A stretch of 64,000 nt of DNA. It comes from Qipengyuania qiaonensis (GTDB lineage: Bacteria > Pseudomonadota > Alphaproteobacteria > Sphingomonadales > Sphingomonadaceae). How positions within the stretch are numbered: the first letter of the stretch is position 1; every line of letters begins with the position of its first letter. Below, in pieces: positions 7,452 to 19,506 of the stretch. The stretch lies in contig NZ_JAIGNO010000004.1 in NCBI RefSeq assembly GCF_019711515.1, positions 62,001 to 126,000 of the forward strand, written 5' to 3'. Under the pieces are notes generated by a model. It was not told the origin of the DNA. It did not search any database and was given only the letters and a program-made list of their open reading frames with translations. The translations under genes were made by a program, and so were the position numbers.

Positions 7452-9236
7452 TCAGTATCCCGCGGCCTGCCCGTCCTTGCGCATCTCGGTCGCGCCGGTC
7501 AGCACACCCGTTTCCGGATCGCGCGCGATGGCCTGATAGCCGCCGAACATGATGCCGTTGTCGATTACCTCGACCTTGTGGCCCATCGCGCGAAGACGTT
7601 CGATCGTGGCGGTGGGGATGCCCGGCTCCACGAACAGAGTACCGAGCGGATCGGCGAAGGGGCCGTCCAGCGCTTCGGTCGACTGCGGGCCGCCATCATG
7701 GTTGAAGCGCGCGGCATCGCCGGCTTCCTGCAGGTTCATGCCATAATCGACGATGTTGACCAGCACCTGCACATGGCCCTGCGGCTGCATGCCGCCACCC
7801 ATCAGGCCCAGCGTCATATAGGGTTTGCCGTCCTTCTTCACGAAGGCCGGGATGATCGTATGGAAGGGCCGCTTGCCGGGCTCGTAGGCATTGGGATGCT
7901 CGGGATCGAGGCTGAACAACTCGCCGCGATCCTGGAACATGAAGCCGGTGCCCGGCGCCACCAGCCCGCCGCCCATGCCGCGATAGTTCGACTGGATCAG
8001 GCTGACCATCATGCCGTCGCCATCGACGACGGTGAGATAGGTGGTATCGCCTTCACCCTCGAGCTTGGCTTCGCCTGGCCCGAATTCGGGCGTGGCCTTG
8101 GCCGGGTCGATCAGCTTGAAGCGTTCGGCACCATATTGGTCGGACAGCAGTTCCTGTGGGAACTCGGCGAAAGCGGGGTCGGCGTAGAAGCGCGCCACAT
8201 CGGCATAGGCGATGCGCTTGGCCTCGACCATATAATGCAGCGCCTCCGGACTACCACGCTCCCATTGCGACAGGTCGACATTCTTGAGGATGTTGACCAT
8301 CTGCAGCGCGGCGAAGCCCTGGCTGTTGGGTGGCAGTTCGCATAATTCGAAGCCGTCCTTGTACGCGGCGCAGGCAGGTTCGACCCATTCGCTGCGATGC
8401 AAGGCGAAATCCTCGCGCGTGAAGGCGCTGCCCTGTTCGCGCAGATAACCCACCATCACATCGGTCAGCGCGCCGTCGTAATAGGCATCGCGCCCTTCGC
8501 GCCCGATGGTTTCCAGCGTGTCGGCCAGATCCGGATTCCTGAAGATCTCACCCGCCTCTGGTGCAGCACCGTCCGCGAACCAGACCTTGCGCGCATTCGC
8601 GAAGTCGAATTCGCTTTCCTTGGCGGAGTAGGCTTTGAAGGCGCGGGCGAGATACATGCCGATGACGGGAGCGATCGGGTGGCCTTCGCGGGCATAGCGC
8701 ACCGTGGGGGCGAGATTGTCGGCCATGTTGCGTTTGCCGAAACGTTCGTGCATGGCGAACCAGGCATCGACCGTGCCGGGAATAGTGATCGGCAGCGCGC
8801 CATAGGGGGGCAGGGCATCGGCGCCCTTCAGCTTCTCCTTAAGCTGGTCCAGCGTTTGCCCCTTGGGGCTGCGGCCCGAACCGTTGATGCCGTGAAGCTG
8901 CTGTGTCTTCGGATCGTAGATGATGGCGAACAGATCGCCGCCGATGCCGTTGCCGGTCGGCTCCATCAGCCCGAGCGCGGCATTGGCGGCAATCGCGGCG
9001 TCGACCGCGCTGCCACCGTCCTTGAGGATGTCCAGCGCGATCTGCGTGGCGAGCGGGTGTGCCGTCGCGGCCATGCCGTGCTGTGCGATCACCGGACTGC
9101 GCGACCAGTTGGCGCCGACCGGGCGGCCACCCGCGCCGATCTGTTCCTCCACCGTGGGCCTTGCCGCCGCGTCCTGCGCAGTCGCAGGGCTGGCAGTCAG
9201 GGCAAGGGCGGCGGCGCCGGCCAGTATCGCTCGCAT
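7452..9236 (-). CDS. ggt: gamma-glutamyltransferase
   Basis: 594 aa with a signal peptide (1-20, cleavage at TATA-Q), so periplasmic. Gamma-glutamyltransferases hydrolyse or transfer the gamma-glutamyl group of glutathione and related peptides. The proenzyme cleaves itself before a Thr that becomes the nucleophile; Thr398 in GEGDTTYLTVVD is that residue. The glycine-rich PTGNGIGGDLF (93-103) and the late GLMGGGMQPQGH are family motifs. It lies 40 bp downstream of putP on the same strand, suggesting co-expression for salvage of glutathione-derived amino acids. Confidence 0.95.
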   Translation of the reverse strand: MRAILAGAAALALTASPATAQDAAARPTVEEQIGAGGRPVGANWSRSPVIAQHGMAATAHPLATQIALDILKDGGSAVDAAIAANAALGLMEPTGNGIGGDLFAIIYDPKTQQLHGINGSGRSPKGQTLDQLKEKLKGADALPPYGALPITIPGTVDAWFAMHERFGKRNMADNLAPTVRYAREGHPIAPVIGMYLARAFKAYSAKESEFDFANARKVWFADGAAPEAGEIFRNPDLADTLETIGREGRDAYYDGALTDVMVGYLREQGSAFTREDFALHRSEWVEPACAAYKDGFELCELPPNSQGFAALQMVNILKNVDLSQWERGSPEALHYMVEAKRIAYADVARFYADPAFAEFPQELLSDQYGAERFKLIDPAKATPEFGPGEAKLEGEGDTTYLTVVDGDGMMVSLIQSNYRGMGGGLVAPGTGFMFQDRGELFSLDPEHPNAYEPGKRPFHTIIPAFVKKDGKPYMTLGLMGGGMQPQGHVQVLVNIVDYGMNLQEAGDAARFNHDGGPQSTEALDGPFADPLGTLFVEPGIPTATIERLRAMGHKVEVIDNGIMFGGYQAIARDPETGVLTGATEMRKDGQAAGY

Positions 9237-9276
9237 AATCGTCTCCTCGTGTCGGAGACGGTGTGGAGAATGCGTG

Positions 9277-10755
9277 TCAGGCTGGCAAGGGGCGCTCTTC
9301 GCGCGCGCTGGCCTTGCTTACCAGAACGATAGCGAGCCAGGCCGCGATGAAGCCGGGGACGATTTCATAAAGACCCTGATCCATGCCCGGCAGCGCCGAA
9401 TTCCAGCCCAGAATGATCCACGCCATCACCACTGCGGCGCCCGTGACGAGACCCGCCACCGCACCGGCGCCGGTCATGCGGTCCCAGGTCAGCGACAGGA
9501 TGATCAGCGGACCGAAAGCGGCGCCGAAACCGGCCCAGGCATTGGAGACGAGGCCGAGCACCTCGCTTTCGGGATCGGCGGCGATAATGATTGCTGCGAT
9601 GGCGACCAGCGCCACACAGATACGGCCGACATTGACGCTTTCGCGTTCGGAAGCGTTCTTGCGGAAGAACAGTTTGTAGAAGTCCTCGGTAAGCGAGCTG
9701 GACGCCACCAGCAGTTGCGAGGAGATGGTCGACATGATCGCCGCCAGCAGCGCCGCCAGCAGGAAGCCGGTCACGAGCGGGTGGAACAGCAGGTTGGCGA
9801 GGACGATGAAGATCGTCTCCGGGTCGTCGATCACTATACCGTTGCGATCGGTAAAGGCGCGGCCCGCGATGCCGATGCCGATCGACCCCAGCAGCGCCAC
9901 GCCCATCCAGGTCATGCCGATATTGCGCGCCGTGCCGACCTTCTCGACCGTATCGATCGCCATGAAACGCACGATGATATGCGGCTGCCCGAAATAGCCG
10001 AGACCCCAGGTGATTGCGCTGATGAAGCCCAGCAGGGTCAGGCCGTTGGTGAAACTGAGGAATCCTTCCACCGGAACTTCGGTCAGCGAACCACCAGCGC
10101 TTCCGCCTTCGCCGAACATCACGACCAGGGGCATGACGACCAGTGCGACCACCATGATGAGGCCCTGCACGAAGTCGGTCAGGCTAACCGCGAGGAACCC
10201 TCCCACCATCGTATAGGCGAGCACGACCAGCGCTGTGATCCAAATGCCGAGCATGTAATCCGACATGCCGACGTCGCCGAACAGGCCCGCAAAGCTGGTT
10301 TCGAACAGCTTGCCGCCGCCGACGAGCCCGGCGGCCGTGTAAACCGCGAAGAATATCACCACGATCAGCGCCGAGATCACGCGCAGGGCGACGGCCCTGT
10401 CGGGGAAGCGGTTGGCAAGAAATTCGGGGATCGTCAGCGCATTGCCGTAACTTTCCGTCTGCGCGCGCAGACGCGGCGCGACGATAAACCAGTTGGCGAG
10501 CGCGCCTACGAACAGGCCGATGCCGATCCATGCTTCGACCAGGCCGCTGGCATAGAGTGCACCGGGCAGCCCCAGCAGGAGCCAACCGCTCATGTCCGAG
10601 GCGCCCGCGCTCAGCGCGGCGACGGCCGGAGGCAGGTTGCGCCCGGCAAGGAGATAGCCCTCGCTGGTGTCGGTCGACCGCTTCCAGGCCCATAGCCCGA
10701 TCGCAATCATCAAAATAAAATACAAGGCGAGTGAAATATATGTTCCCGTTGGCAT
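9277..10755 (-). CDS. putP: sodium/proline symporter
   Basis: 492 aa from the ATG at 10755 (MPTGTYISLALYF). An open frame extends 81 codons upstream but looks non-coding. About thirteen hydrophobic segments are visible. Sodium:solute symporter hallmarks include LLAGRNLPPAVAALSAGASD near the N-terminus and WGLGYFGQPHIIVRFMA in the middle, both typical of PutP. It couples sodium entry to proline uptake at the inner membrane. Length matches the family (about 500 aa). ggt follows 40 bp downstream in the same direction. Confidence 0.93.
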   Translation of the reverse strand: MPTGTYISLALYFILMIAIGLWAWKRSTDTSEGYLLAGRNLPPAVAALSAGASDMSGWLLLGLPGALYASGLVEAWIGIGLFVGALANWFIVAPRLRAQTESYGNALTIPEFLANRFPDRAVALRVISALIVVIFFAVYTAAGLVGGGKLFETSFAGLFGDVGMSDYMLGIWITALVVLAYTMVGGFLAVSLTDFVQGLIMVVALVVMPLVVMFGEGGSAGGSLTEVPVEGFLSFTNGLTLLGFISAITWGLGYFGQPHIIVRFMAIDTVEKVGTARNIGMTWMGVALLGSIGIGIAGRAFTDRNGIVIDDPETIFIVLANLLFHPLVTGFLLAALLAAIMSTISSQLLVASSSLTEDFYKLFFRKNASERESVNVGRICVALVAIAAIIIAADPESEVLGLVSNAWAGFGAAFGPLIILSLTWDRMTGAGAVAGLVTGAAVVMAWIILGWNSALPGMDQGLYEIVPGFIAAWLAIVLVSKASAREERPLPA

Positions 10756-10906
10756 GGGCGGGCGCTCTAACAGAAGCGCACTCTCATGGCCACCGCGCCG
10801 CAGAAATGCGCGCAATCCCGCTGACCTGAGGGCGAGGAACCGCCGTCCTGCCCGGCCGGCGGGTGTCACCGAAATGCTACACTGTTGAATATGTGCGTGA
10901 ATTACG

Positions 10907-10931
10907 GGAACGCGCAATCGACTCGGACGTC
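10907..10931 (+). promoter_or_regulatory. candidate ECF (EcfG-type) promoter
   Basis: GGAAC, 16 bp, then CGTC. The general-stress ECF sigma factor of alphaproteobacteria prefers GGAAC-N16/17-CGTT, so this matches at 8 of 9 positions. The expected transcript start lies about 35 bp before the outer-membrane protein ATG. The sigma factor itself is not in the window. Confidence 0.4.
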
Positions 10932-10973
10932 TGTCAATGCAGCAGGGTCCAAACAAGCTAAACAGGATTTCAC

Positions 10974-11816
10974 ATGAAAAAATCGACACTTCTGGCAACC
11001 GCCATTCTGGCGGGCGCGGTCGCTCAGCCTGCCGTGGCGCAGGAAAGCAATCCGGATTACTTCAACGGCTTCTATGTCGGCGGCGCGTTGAGCGTGGAAT
11101 CGATCGAAGACGGCAAGGACGAAGGGCTGGCTTTCGACACCGATCAGGACGGCGAATTCAACGACGTCGTAAGAACAATCACGGGCGCCGATGCCTTTTC
11201 GCCCGGCCTGTGCAATGGCCAGCCGAATGCCGGTCCGGCTACGCCAACCTGTAGCGACGACGATCAGGAACTCGGCTATTCGATCAAGGTGGGTATCGAC
11301 CGTCGCTTGGGCGACATGTTCGTAGCCGGTCTGGTCCTCGAAGGTGCGAAATCGAACGCTGTCGACTACACCACCGGGTTCAGCACGACCCCGGCGAGCT
11401 ACACCATCGCCCGCGAAATCGATTATTCGGGTGCCCTGCGTGCACGCGTCGGTATTTCGCCCGGCGACGGTCGCGGTCTGATCTACGCCACTGGCGGTGC
11501 TGTCTATGGCAAGATCGATCACGATTTCACCACCACCAATACCGCCAACAGCTTCACGCCGGCAAATGGCAATGAATGGCTGTGGGGCGCCCAGTACGGT
11601 GCAGGTGCGGAACTTTATCTGACCGACAGTATCAGTCTGAACGTAGAATACCTGCGCACCCACTTCGAAAAGGACGACTACATTGTCACGGTTGGCGCCG
11701 GTACGGCACCTCCTACCAATCCTTTCCTGCTGGATTCAGGTAGCACTGACTTGCGTTCGACCGGACGTCAGCTCGAAGTGAACTCGTTCCGTGCGGGACT
11801 GAACTTCCGCTTCTGA
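10974..11816 (+). CDS. outer-membrane beta-barrel protein (OmpA-like porin family)
   Basis: 280 aa. The signal peptide is residues 1-22 (AVA-Q). The mature part begins DYFNGFYVGGALSVES and runs as alternating beta strands to a C-terminal RAGLNFRF, the terminal Phe being the BAM signal. It resembles the small eight-stranded opacity/OmpA-like barrels of alphaproteobacteria and has no peptidoglycan-binding domain. Acidic loops with D-D-D-Q repeats (about 45-60 and 90-95) may bind cations. It is monocistronic, with a candidate stress promoter upstream and a strong terminator behind it. Confidence 0.85.
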   Translation: MKKSTLLATAILAGAVAQPAVAQESNPDYFNGFYVGGALSVESIEDGKDEGLAFDTDQDGEFNDVVRTITGADAFSPGLCNGQPNAGPATPTCSDDDQELGYSIKVGIDRRLGDMFVAGLVLEGAKSNAVDYTTGFSTTPASYTIAREIDYSGALRARVGISPGDGRGLIYATGGAVYGKIDHDFTTTNTANSFTPANGNEWLWGAQYGAGAELYLTDSISLNVEYLRTHFEKDDYIVTVGAGTAPPTNPFLLDSGSTDLRSTGRQLEVNSFRAGLNFRF

Positions 11817-11839
11817 TCCAGGTCAACAGCCAAATACAG

Positions 11840-11871
11840 AAAGGGCGACCGCGATGCGGTCGCCCTTTTTC
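11840..11871 (+). terminator. intrinsic terminator after outer-membrane protein gene
   Basis: A perfect 13-bp stem with a GAT loop (AAAGGGCGACCGC paired with its complement) runs into a T stretch. It lies between convergent genes and may also act on the opposite strand. Confidence 0.9.
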
Positions 11872-11948
11872 GTTCGTCCGACCTGCCGCTGCTTTTTTCG
11901 ATTTGTTGCCTTGGATGCGGATCGAAGGCGAGCAGCGGTTTCGAGCGG

Positions 11949-13769
<1,821 letters not shown>

Positions 13770-14029
13770 GGAAATGTGCTTTCGTTTAGGGTGCCGTAGC
13801 GTCAACGCATGAAAGGCGCTGCGCGTTTCGGGCGCGCCCCTAGCTTAGATGCTGCAATGCGGCAAGATGCTGCGGTGTAACGCGAAAGTCACAGTCTTCG
13901 GATCAGCTGATACGTCCGGCGGCTAAATGCTTGAGAGGCTGGGCAAGTCTGATAGTTGACCGCCCGCATGCGCGAAATTTGGGAACTGCGCAGCGGACCA
14001 AGATACGTCTTGAGAGAAGAGGACCTTTC

Positions 14030-16789
14030 ATGAAATTCACCGCTTTCGGCCGCGCCGCGACCGTTCGTACTGCCATGCTTGCGGGCGTGGCTGCAATCGC
14101 TCTTCCGGTTTCGGTTTCGGCCCAGGATGCCGATGAGCTCGCAGACACCCAGGAAGAGGTCGAAAGCGATGGGGACAATATTCCCGACGCCGCCGATGCC
14201 GGAAGCGGCAATGTCATCGTCGTCACCGCGACCAAACGCGAACAGACGCTGCAGGAAACGCCGGTCGCCGTCAGCGTCACCAGCGCCGAAACGATCGAGC
14301 GCGCCCAGATCCGCGACGTCGCCGATCTTGCGACTATCGTTCCCTCGCTTCGCGTCAGTCAGAACCAGAGCGCCTTTGCGACGAGCTATTCGGTTCGCGG
14401 CTTCGGTACCGATGGCAACAATATCGGTCTTGAGCCCTCGGTCGCGGTGTTCGTCGACGGCGTTTATCGCAGCCGTGCCATCTCCCAGATTTCCGACCTT
14501 CCGGACATTCAGCGCGTGGAAGTGCTGCGCGGGCCTCAGTCGACCCTGTTCGGCAAGAACGCCAGCGCCGGCGTGATCTCGATCGTCACCAAGGAGCCGC
14601 AATTCGATTTCGGCGGTATGGTCGAGGCCAGTTACGGCAATTACGACGCCATGGTCGTCAAGGGCTTCGTCACCGGGCCGGTCACCGATTCCATCGCGCT
14701 CAGCGCAAGCGGGGGTATCAACAAGCGCGACGGCTTTCTGACCAACGGCTTCAACGGCGAGGACATCAACGACCGCGATCGCTGGTTCACCCGTGGCCAG
14801 CTGCTGTTCGACAATGGCGGCCCGCTGCGCGTGCGCGTGATCGGCGATTACGACAAGATCGAGGAACGTTGCTGCGGCGTCGTCAATGTCGCGCCGTCCG
14901 CCGAACTTGGCGCAATCCAGCTGTTGGGCGGGCAGGTCAACGATTTCCGCGACAATCCCGATGGCGATGTGGTCTTCACCGATGTGGACCCGATCAACGA
15001 GATCGAGAATTACGGCATTTCGGGCCAGATCGATTACGAATTCGGTCCGATCACCATGACCTCGATCACCGCCTATCGCGAGACACACCTGTCGGCCAAC
15101 CAGGACGTTGACTTCACCAGCGCCCCGCTGGTCTCGGGGGCGAATATCGGCGATGCCAGTATCGACACGTTCACCCAGGAACTGCGTTTCGCCTCGGACT
15201 TCGACGGCCCGTTGAACTTTCTGATCGGCGGCTACTATTTCGATGAACGCGTCGACACCTCCGACAGCATCGTCTTCGGTCCGGCTTTCCGCCCCTATGC
15301 CAACCTACTGCTGCAGGGCGCGACCGGCGGAACGCAGACGGTCGATTCGCTCGAAGCCACGCTCTCGGCGCTCAATGGCACCGACTATACCGGTCAGTTT
15401 TTCGCTGAAGGACAGGGCTTCTTCAACAATATCGTCCAGGACAACGAAGCGTATTCGATCTTCGGCAATGTCGATTTCGAGATTACCGACCGCCTCGTGC
15501 TCACTCTTGGGGCTAACTACACCAAGGACAAGAAGCAGATCGTGACCAATTCGACGAGCACCGACGTGTTCTCGAATGTCGATCTCGTGGCATCGGGCAA
15601 CCGCGCCATCTTCGCGCAAGGTCTTGCCTCGCAAGTCGGTACCCTGCTCGGTCTCGGCCGTCCGGCGACGCAGGCCGAAATCGGTGCCTTTGCCGGCGCC
15701 AATCCAGCCGCATTCGGTCAGGTGTCTGCCGGCGTTCAGGCCTTTGCAGATGCAAATGACGGGGTAACCCCGCAACAGGCTGCTGCAGACGGCAACCCTG
15801 CTACAACGGTTGGCAACCCACTGCTCGCATTGACGCCGTTCCAGTTCCTGCCGCCGCTGCAGAACTGCCCGAACGCGGTCGAGGATTGTTCCACGAATGA
15901 CGACGACGTAAGCTACAACGTCCGCCTGGCCTATGAAGTCACGCCGACGCTCAACGTCTATGCAAGCTGGGCGACCGGCTACAAGGCGCCGAGCTTCAAC
16001 CTGTCTCGCGACAGCCGCCCGCTTCCGGCCGATTTCGCAGCGCTGCAGGCGCAGGGCCTTGCCGTCACAAATCTGCGGCCCGGCACTCGCTTCGCCGACG
16101 CCGAAAATTCGGAAGTGTTCGAACTCGGCATCAAGGGCAATTGGAGCCGGGCCGCGGCTAACCTGACCTTCTTCCAGCAGTCGATCGAGGATTTCCAGGC
16201 GAACGTCTTCACGGGGACATCCTTCATCCTGGCGAATGCCGGCAAGCAGGAAACCTTCGGTGTCGAGTTCGACGGTCAGTTCTACGCCAGCAACGAACTC
16301 ACGCTCAGCGTGGCCATGACCTATCTCGATGCGAAGTACGACAGCTTCACCAACTCGCCGGTCGGTGACCTGTCGGGCGAGCCGGTGGCGGGCGTACCCG
16401 AACTGTCCGCCGTCTTCGGGGCCCAATACGACAAGGAGATCAATTCCAAGGGCGATCGCGTCATCCTGCGCGGCGACTTCTCCTACCAGTCGCCGGTCCA
16501 GGTGGTGGACGGGTTGACCAATTTCATCGTGACCGATCCGGCCACCGGCGAGCGGGATTTCGGTCCGGCCCGGGATGCGGCGCGTGCTTTCCGCCGCGAG
16601 GTCAACAATCTCAACGCATCGCTCACCTATGCTTTCGACATGGGTCTGGAACTGAGCGTGTGGGGCCGCAACCTGCTCGACGATCGCTATCTCACGACGG
16701 TCTTCCCGGCGGTGGCGCAAGGGCAGGCAGTGTCCGGCTATCCGAACCAGCCGCGCACTTACGGCGTTGCTGCACGCATGCGTTTCTGA
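14030..16789 (+). CDS. TonB-dependent receptor, large
   Basis: 919 aa from the ATG at 14030 behind GAGAGAAGAGGA. The signal peptide is residues 1-31 (VSVSA-Q). An acidic spacer (33-57) precedes a TonB-box-like GNVIVVTATKRE (60-71). The plug (about 75-190) includes SYSVRGFGTDG and VEVLRGPQSTLFGKNASAG. The barrel ends AARMRF. It belongs to the large sphingomonad group often tied to glycans, terpenoids or other carbon sources rather than clear siderophores; the substrate cannot be read from sequence. It stands alone, with a terminator behind it. Confidence 0.92.
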   Translation: MKFTAFGRAATVRTAMLAGVAAIALPVSVSAQDADELADTQEEVESDGDNIPDAADAGSGNVIVVTATKREQTLQETPVAVSVTSAETIERAQIRDVADLATIVPSLRVSQNQSAFATSYSVRGFGTDGNNIGLEPSVAVFVDGVYRSRAISQISDLPDIQRVEVLRGPQSTLFGKNASAGVISIVTKEPQFDFGGMVEASYGNYDAMVVKGFVTGPVTDSIALSASGGINKRDGFLTNGFNGEDINDRDRWFTRGQLLFDNGGPLRVRVIGDYDKIEERCCGVVNVAPSAELGAIQLLGGQVNDFRDNPDGDVVFTDVDPINEIENYGISGQIDYEFGPITMTSITAYRETHLSANQDVDFTSAPLVSGANIGDASIDTFTQELRFASDFDGPLNFLIGGYYFDERVDTSDSIVFGPAFRPYANLLLQGATGGTQTVDSLEATLSALNGTDYTGQFFAEGQGFFNNIVQDNEAYSIFGNVDFEITDRLVLTLGANYTKDKKQIVTNSTSTDVFSNVDLVASGNRAIFAQGLASQVGTLLGLGRPATQAEIGAFAGANPAAFGQVSAGVQAFADANDGVTPQQAAADGNPATTVGNPLLALTPFQFLPPLQNCPNAVEDCSTNDDDVSYNVRLAYEVTPTLNVYASWATGYKAPSFNLSRDSRPLPADFAALQAQGLAVTNLRPGTRFADAENSEVFELGIKGNWSRAAANLTFFQQSIEDFQANVFTGTSFILANAGKQETFGVEFDGQFYASNELTLSVAMTYLDAKYDSFTNSPVGDLSGEPVAGVPELSAVFGAQYDKEINSKGDRVILRGDFSYQSPVQVVDGLTNFIVTDPATGERDFGPARDAARAFRREVNNLNASLTYAFDMGLELSVWGRNLLDDRYLTTVFPAVAQGQAVSGYPNQPRTYGVAARMRF

Positions 16790-16813
16790 CCCAGAGGACA
16801 TTCCAGACGACAG

Positions 16814-16845
16814 GAAGGGGGGCTTTCGAGTCCCCCTTCTTTGTT
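16814..16845 (+). terminator. intrinsic terminator after TonB receptor
   Basis: An 8-bp stem, GAAGGGGG paired with CCCCCTTC, with a 10-base loop and a following T-rich run, placed 24 bp after the receptor stop. Confidence 0.75.
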
Positions 16846-16953
16846 CCATTATGGGACAGTGTAGTCATTTGAAGATAGAGCTGTGAACCAGACGTGGTAA
16901 TTCCAAAATGCGACCCGAAGGGCTCTTGCATCAGAAAGAGACCTTGACTTCAC

Positions 16954-16982
16954 AGCCCCGCAGTTTTGCGGGGCTTTTTTTT
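16954..16982 (+). terminator. strong orphan intrinsic terminator
   Basis: A perfect 9-bp stem AGCCCCGCA / TGCGGGGCT with a GTTT loop and eight T residues, oriented forward. The TonB receptor already has its own terminator about 110 bp earlier, and the next gene is on the other strand. Either this is a backup site or it ends a separate short transcript. Confidence 0.85.
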
Positions 16983-16998
16983 GGAATCAGGATCGCGT

Positions 16999-19506
16999 TC
17001 AGAGAGCGCGCAGTGCCTGGGCGGGTTTGGCGCGCAGCAGCGGCAGCGAGGCTCCCAGCGCGAAGGCGAGCACGACAACGATGCCGAGGCCGAGCACGGC
17101 CAGCACTTCACCCCAATCGGGTAGCCAATCGAATTCGAACAGCTGGGTGACGACGAGCCATGCAGCCAGACTGCCGATGCCCAGAGCTACGAAGGCGAGA
17201 GCGCCCGCGAGCACGACATATTCGATCAGTTGCATGACAAGTATCTGACGACGATCCGCGCCGAGTACGCGCAGGACGACTGTATCATAGGTTCGTGCGG
17301 CCCTTGCCGCGGCGATCGCGCCGAGCAGTACGGCAAGACCCGCCAGCACCGCTACGCTGGCGGCGGCGAGCGTGGCGAGCCCGACCTGTTCCAGAATCGT
17401 CCGCGCCTGCTCCAGAACTCCGCCGACCTCGATAACCGAAGTCGAGGGCAGGGCGGCGACGAGCGACTGCAGCAACGGTCCAGTAGACGTTCCCGGGCTC
17501 AACTCTACCGTCGCCGCGAGATTGTGGGGTGCGTCGCGGATGGCATTGGGGCTGAGCACGAAGACGTAATTGAAGCCCAGGCTCTCCCAGTCGATCCGGC
17601 GCGTATTCGCAATCCGGGCCGTGCGCTCCACGCCGAGTATGCCGAATGTCAGCATGTCGCCGATCTCCAGCCCGGCAGCTTCGGCAAATTCCTCGTCGAC
17701 CGAAACCAGCGGTTCGCCGGCATAGAACGGTCCCCACCATTTGCCCGCCGTCAGTTCGTTGCCTTGGGGCAAATTGTCGGCATAGGTCAGCCCACGCTCG
17801 CCGCGCAGGGCCCAGGCGCCATCGGGTATCTCGTCCAGCTCTGCGGTGCGGCTCATGGCTCCTTCGGGACCGAAGGCGAGTACCGAGCCGCGCAGCGCAG
17901 GGACCGTACGCCAACTGGCATCGGGATCGGCCTGCCGGACCAGCCCCTCGAAATCGGACACTCGGTCGCGCGGGATATCGAGCACGAAATAGTCGGGTGC
18001 GCGATCCGGTACGCGCTTGGCGATATTGCCGTCGATGGCGCTCTGCACCGCCGCCAGCAAAACGAAAGCGGCGAGACCGAAGCCCAGCGCCGTAACCAGC
18101 GCTCCGGTCGAAGATCCCGGGCGGTGGAGATTGGCGAGAGCGTTGCGGGCGACCGGACTTTGCGGACGCGGCATCGCTGCGGCCAGTTTGCGGATGCCAA
18201 GACCCAGCAGAGCGAGTAGGCCGAGTATGGCGGCGGCGGCGGCGAGGAAGCCGCCGGAAAGCAACGGGTTCTCGGCGGTGAGCAGGGCCAGCGCGATAAT
18301 CGCGGCCAACCCCCCGCCGACAAGCGCCAACGCCTTCGGGTCGCGCGCCAGCGGAGCGACGCGCGAACGCATCAGCGCCATGGCCGGAAAGTGTCGGGCG
18401 CGCAGAAGTGGCGGCGCGGCGAAGACCAACGCAACCAGCATCCCATATGCGAGCGCCAGCACGATGGCCCCAGGATCGATGACCACGCCGCTCGACACGG
18501 GTAGCAAGCCCTGCAATGCCGCCGCCAGCAGGGGCACGATAGCGACCCCCGCAGCGATACCGGCGATGCTGCCGACGAGCGAAGCGGCGACGATCTGCAA
18601 TGCGTAGATGCGCGCTATGTCACCGCTTGTGGCCCCGAGAATCTTGAGCGTTGCGATGCCCTGTCGCCGGGCGTCGAGATAGGAGGTCACACCTCCGCCG
18701 ATGCCGATCCCGGCAATGACCAGCGCGGCAAGGCCGACCAGGGTCAGAAATTCGCTCATCCGGTCGACGAAGCGGTCGGTGCCGGGTGCTGCCCGGTCGG
18801 CAGTGTCGATGTCGAAGCCGGCCTCCGGAAACTGTTGCTCCAGCGCCTCCTCGGCGGCCTCCGTGTCGCGCCCGTCGATGAAGCGGACGCGGGTCTTCGA
18901 TTGGTACATCGATCCCGGGGCGATCAGCCCGGCCTGCACCGGCAGGTCCTCTGCGACGATCACGGTCGGCCCGAGCTGGAAGCCTTCGCCCAGCCGGTCG
19001 GGTTCGTCCGCGATGATGCCGCCCACAGTGAGCGTTTCGGTTCCGATGTCGATCCTGTCTCCCGAAGTCGCGCCAAGGCGATCCGACGCGCCTTTCGAAA
19101 GCCATGCTTCGTCCGGGGCGGGCGCGTTGACCGACCGCCCGTCATCGAGCGTCAGTTCGCCGTAAAGCGGATAGGCATCGTCGACGGCCTTCAATTCTAT
19201 CGGAGCGGCCTGCTCGCCATATCGCGCCATGGCCTGCATCCGCGTTCCGGCAGAGACATCGCCCATGCTTTCGAGCGCGGCGCGTTCCTCTTCGTTGAGA
19301 CCGCGCTGCCAGAGTTCGATCTGCAGATCGCCCCCCAGATAGGTGCGGCCGTTGGCCTCGATCTCACCCTCGATCGCGGCTGTCAGCGAGCCGATCGCCG
19401 CCAGCGCGCCGGTGCCGAGGAACAGGCAGACCAGCAGCAGGCGCAGGCCCCGGAAGCGGGCGTTCAGATCGCGTCGCGCAATCTTCCAGGCGGTGGCCCA
19501 GCTCAT
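16999..19506 (-). CDS. FtsX-like ABC transporter permease (YbbP type)
   Basis: 835 aa from the ATG at 19506 ([18 protein letters not shown]), chosen because it overlaps the ATPase stop by 4 bp (ATGA); the open frame has 18 extra codons upstream. There is an N-terminal membrane segment (about 25-48), a periplasmic region, an FtsX block with three membrane spans (about 255-390), central spans, a second periplasmic region, and a C-terminal FtsX block (about 710-835). This duplicated layout matches YbbP and LolC/E-like permeases. With the ATPase it should form an exporter acting on envelope lipids or lipoproteins; the substrate is unknown. Confidence 0.9.
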   Translation of the reverse strand: MSWATAWKIARRDLNARFRGLRLLLVCLFLGTGALAAIGSLTAAIEGEIEANGRTYLGGDLQIELWQRGLNEEERAALESMGDVSAGTRMQAMARYGEQAAPIELKAVDDAYPLYGELTLDDGRSVNAPAPDEAWLSKGASDRLGATSGDRIDIGTETLTVGGIIADEPDRLGEGFQLGPTVIVAEDLPVQAGLIAPGSMYQSKTRVRFIDGRDTEAAEEALEQQFPEAGFDIDTADRAAPGTDRFVDRMSEFLTLVGLAALVIAGIGIGGGVTSYLDARRQGIATLKILGATSGDIARIYALQIVAASLVGSIAGIAAGVAIVPLLAAALQGLLPVSSGVVIDPGAIVLALAYGMLVALVFAAPPLLRARHFPAMALMRSRVAPLARDPKALALVGGGLAAIIALALLTAENPLLSGGFLAAAAAILGLLALLGLGIRKLAAAMPRPQSPVARNALANLHRPGSSTGALVTALGFGLAAFVLLAAVQSAIDGNIAKRVPDRAPDYFVLDIPRDRVSDFEGLVRQADPDASWRTVPALRGSVLAFGPEGAMSRTAELDEIPDGAWALRGERGLTYADNLPQGNELTAGKWWGPFYAGEPLVSVDEEFAEAAGLEIGDMLTFGILGVERTARIANTRRIDWESLGFNYVFVLSPNAIRDAPHNLAATVELSPGTSTGPLLQSLVAALPSTSVIEVGGVLEQARTILEQVGLATLAAASVAVLAGLAVLLGAIAAARAARTYDTVVLRVLGADRRQILVMQLIEYVVLAGALAFVALGIGSLAAWLVVTQLFEFDWLPDWGEVLAVLGLGIVVVLAFALGASLPLLRAKPAQALRAL

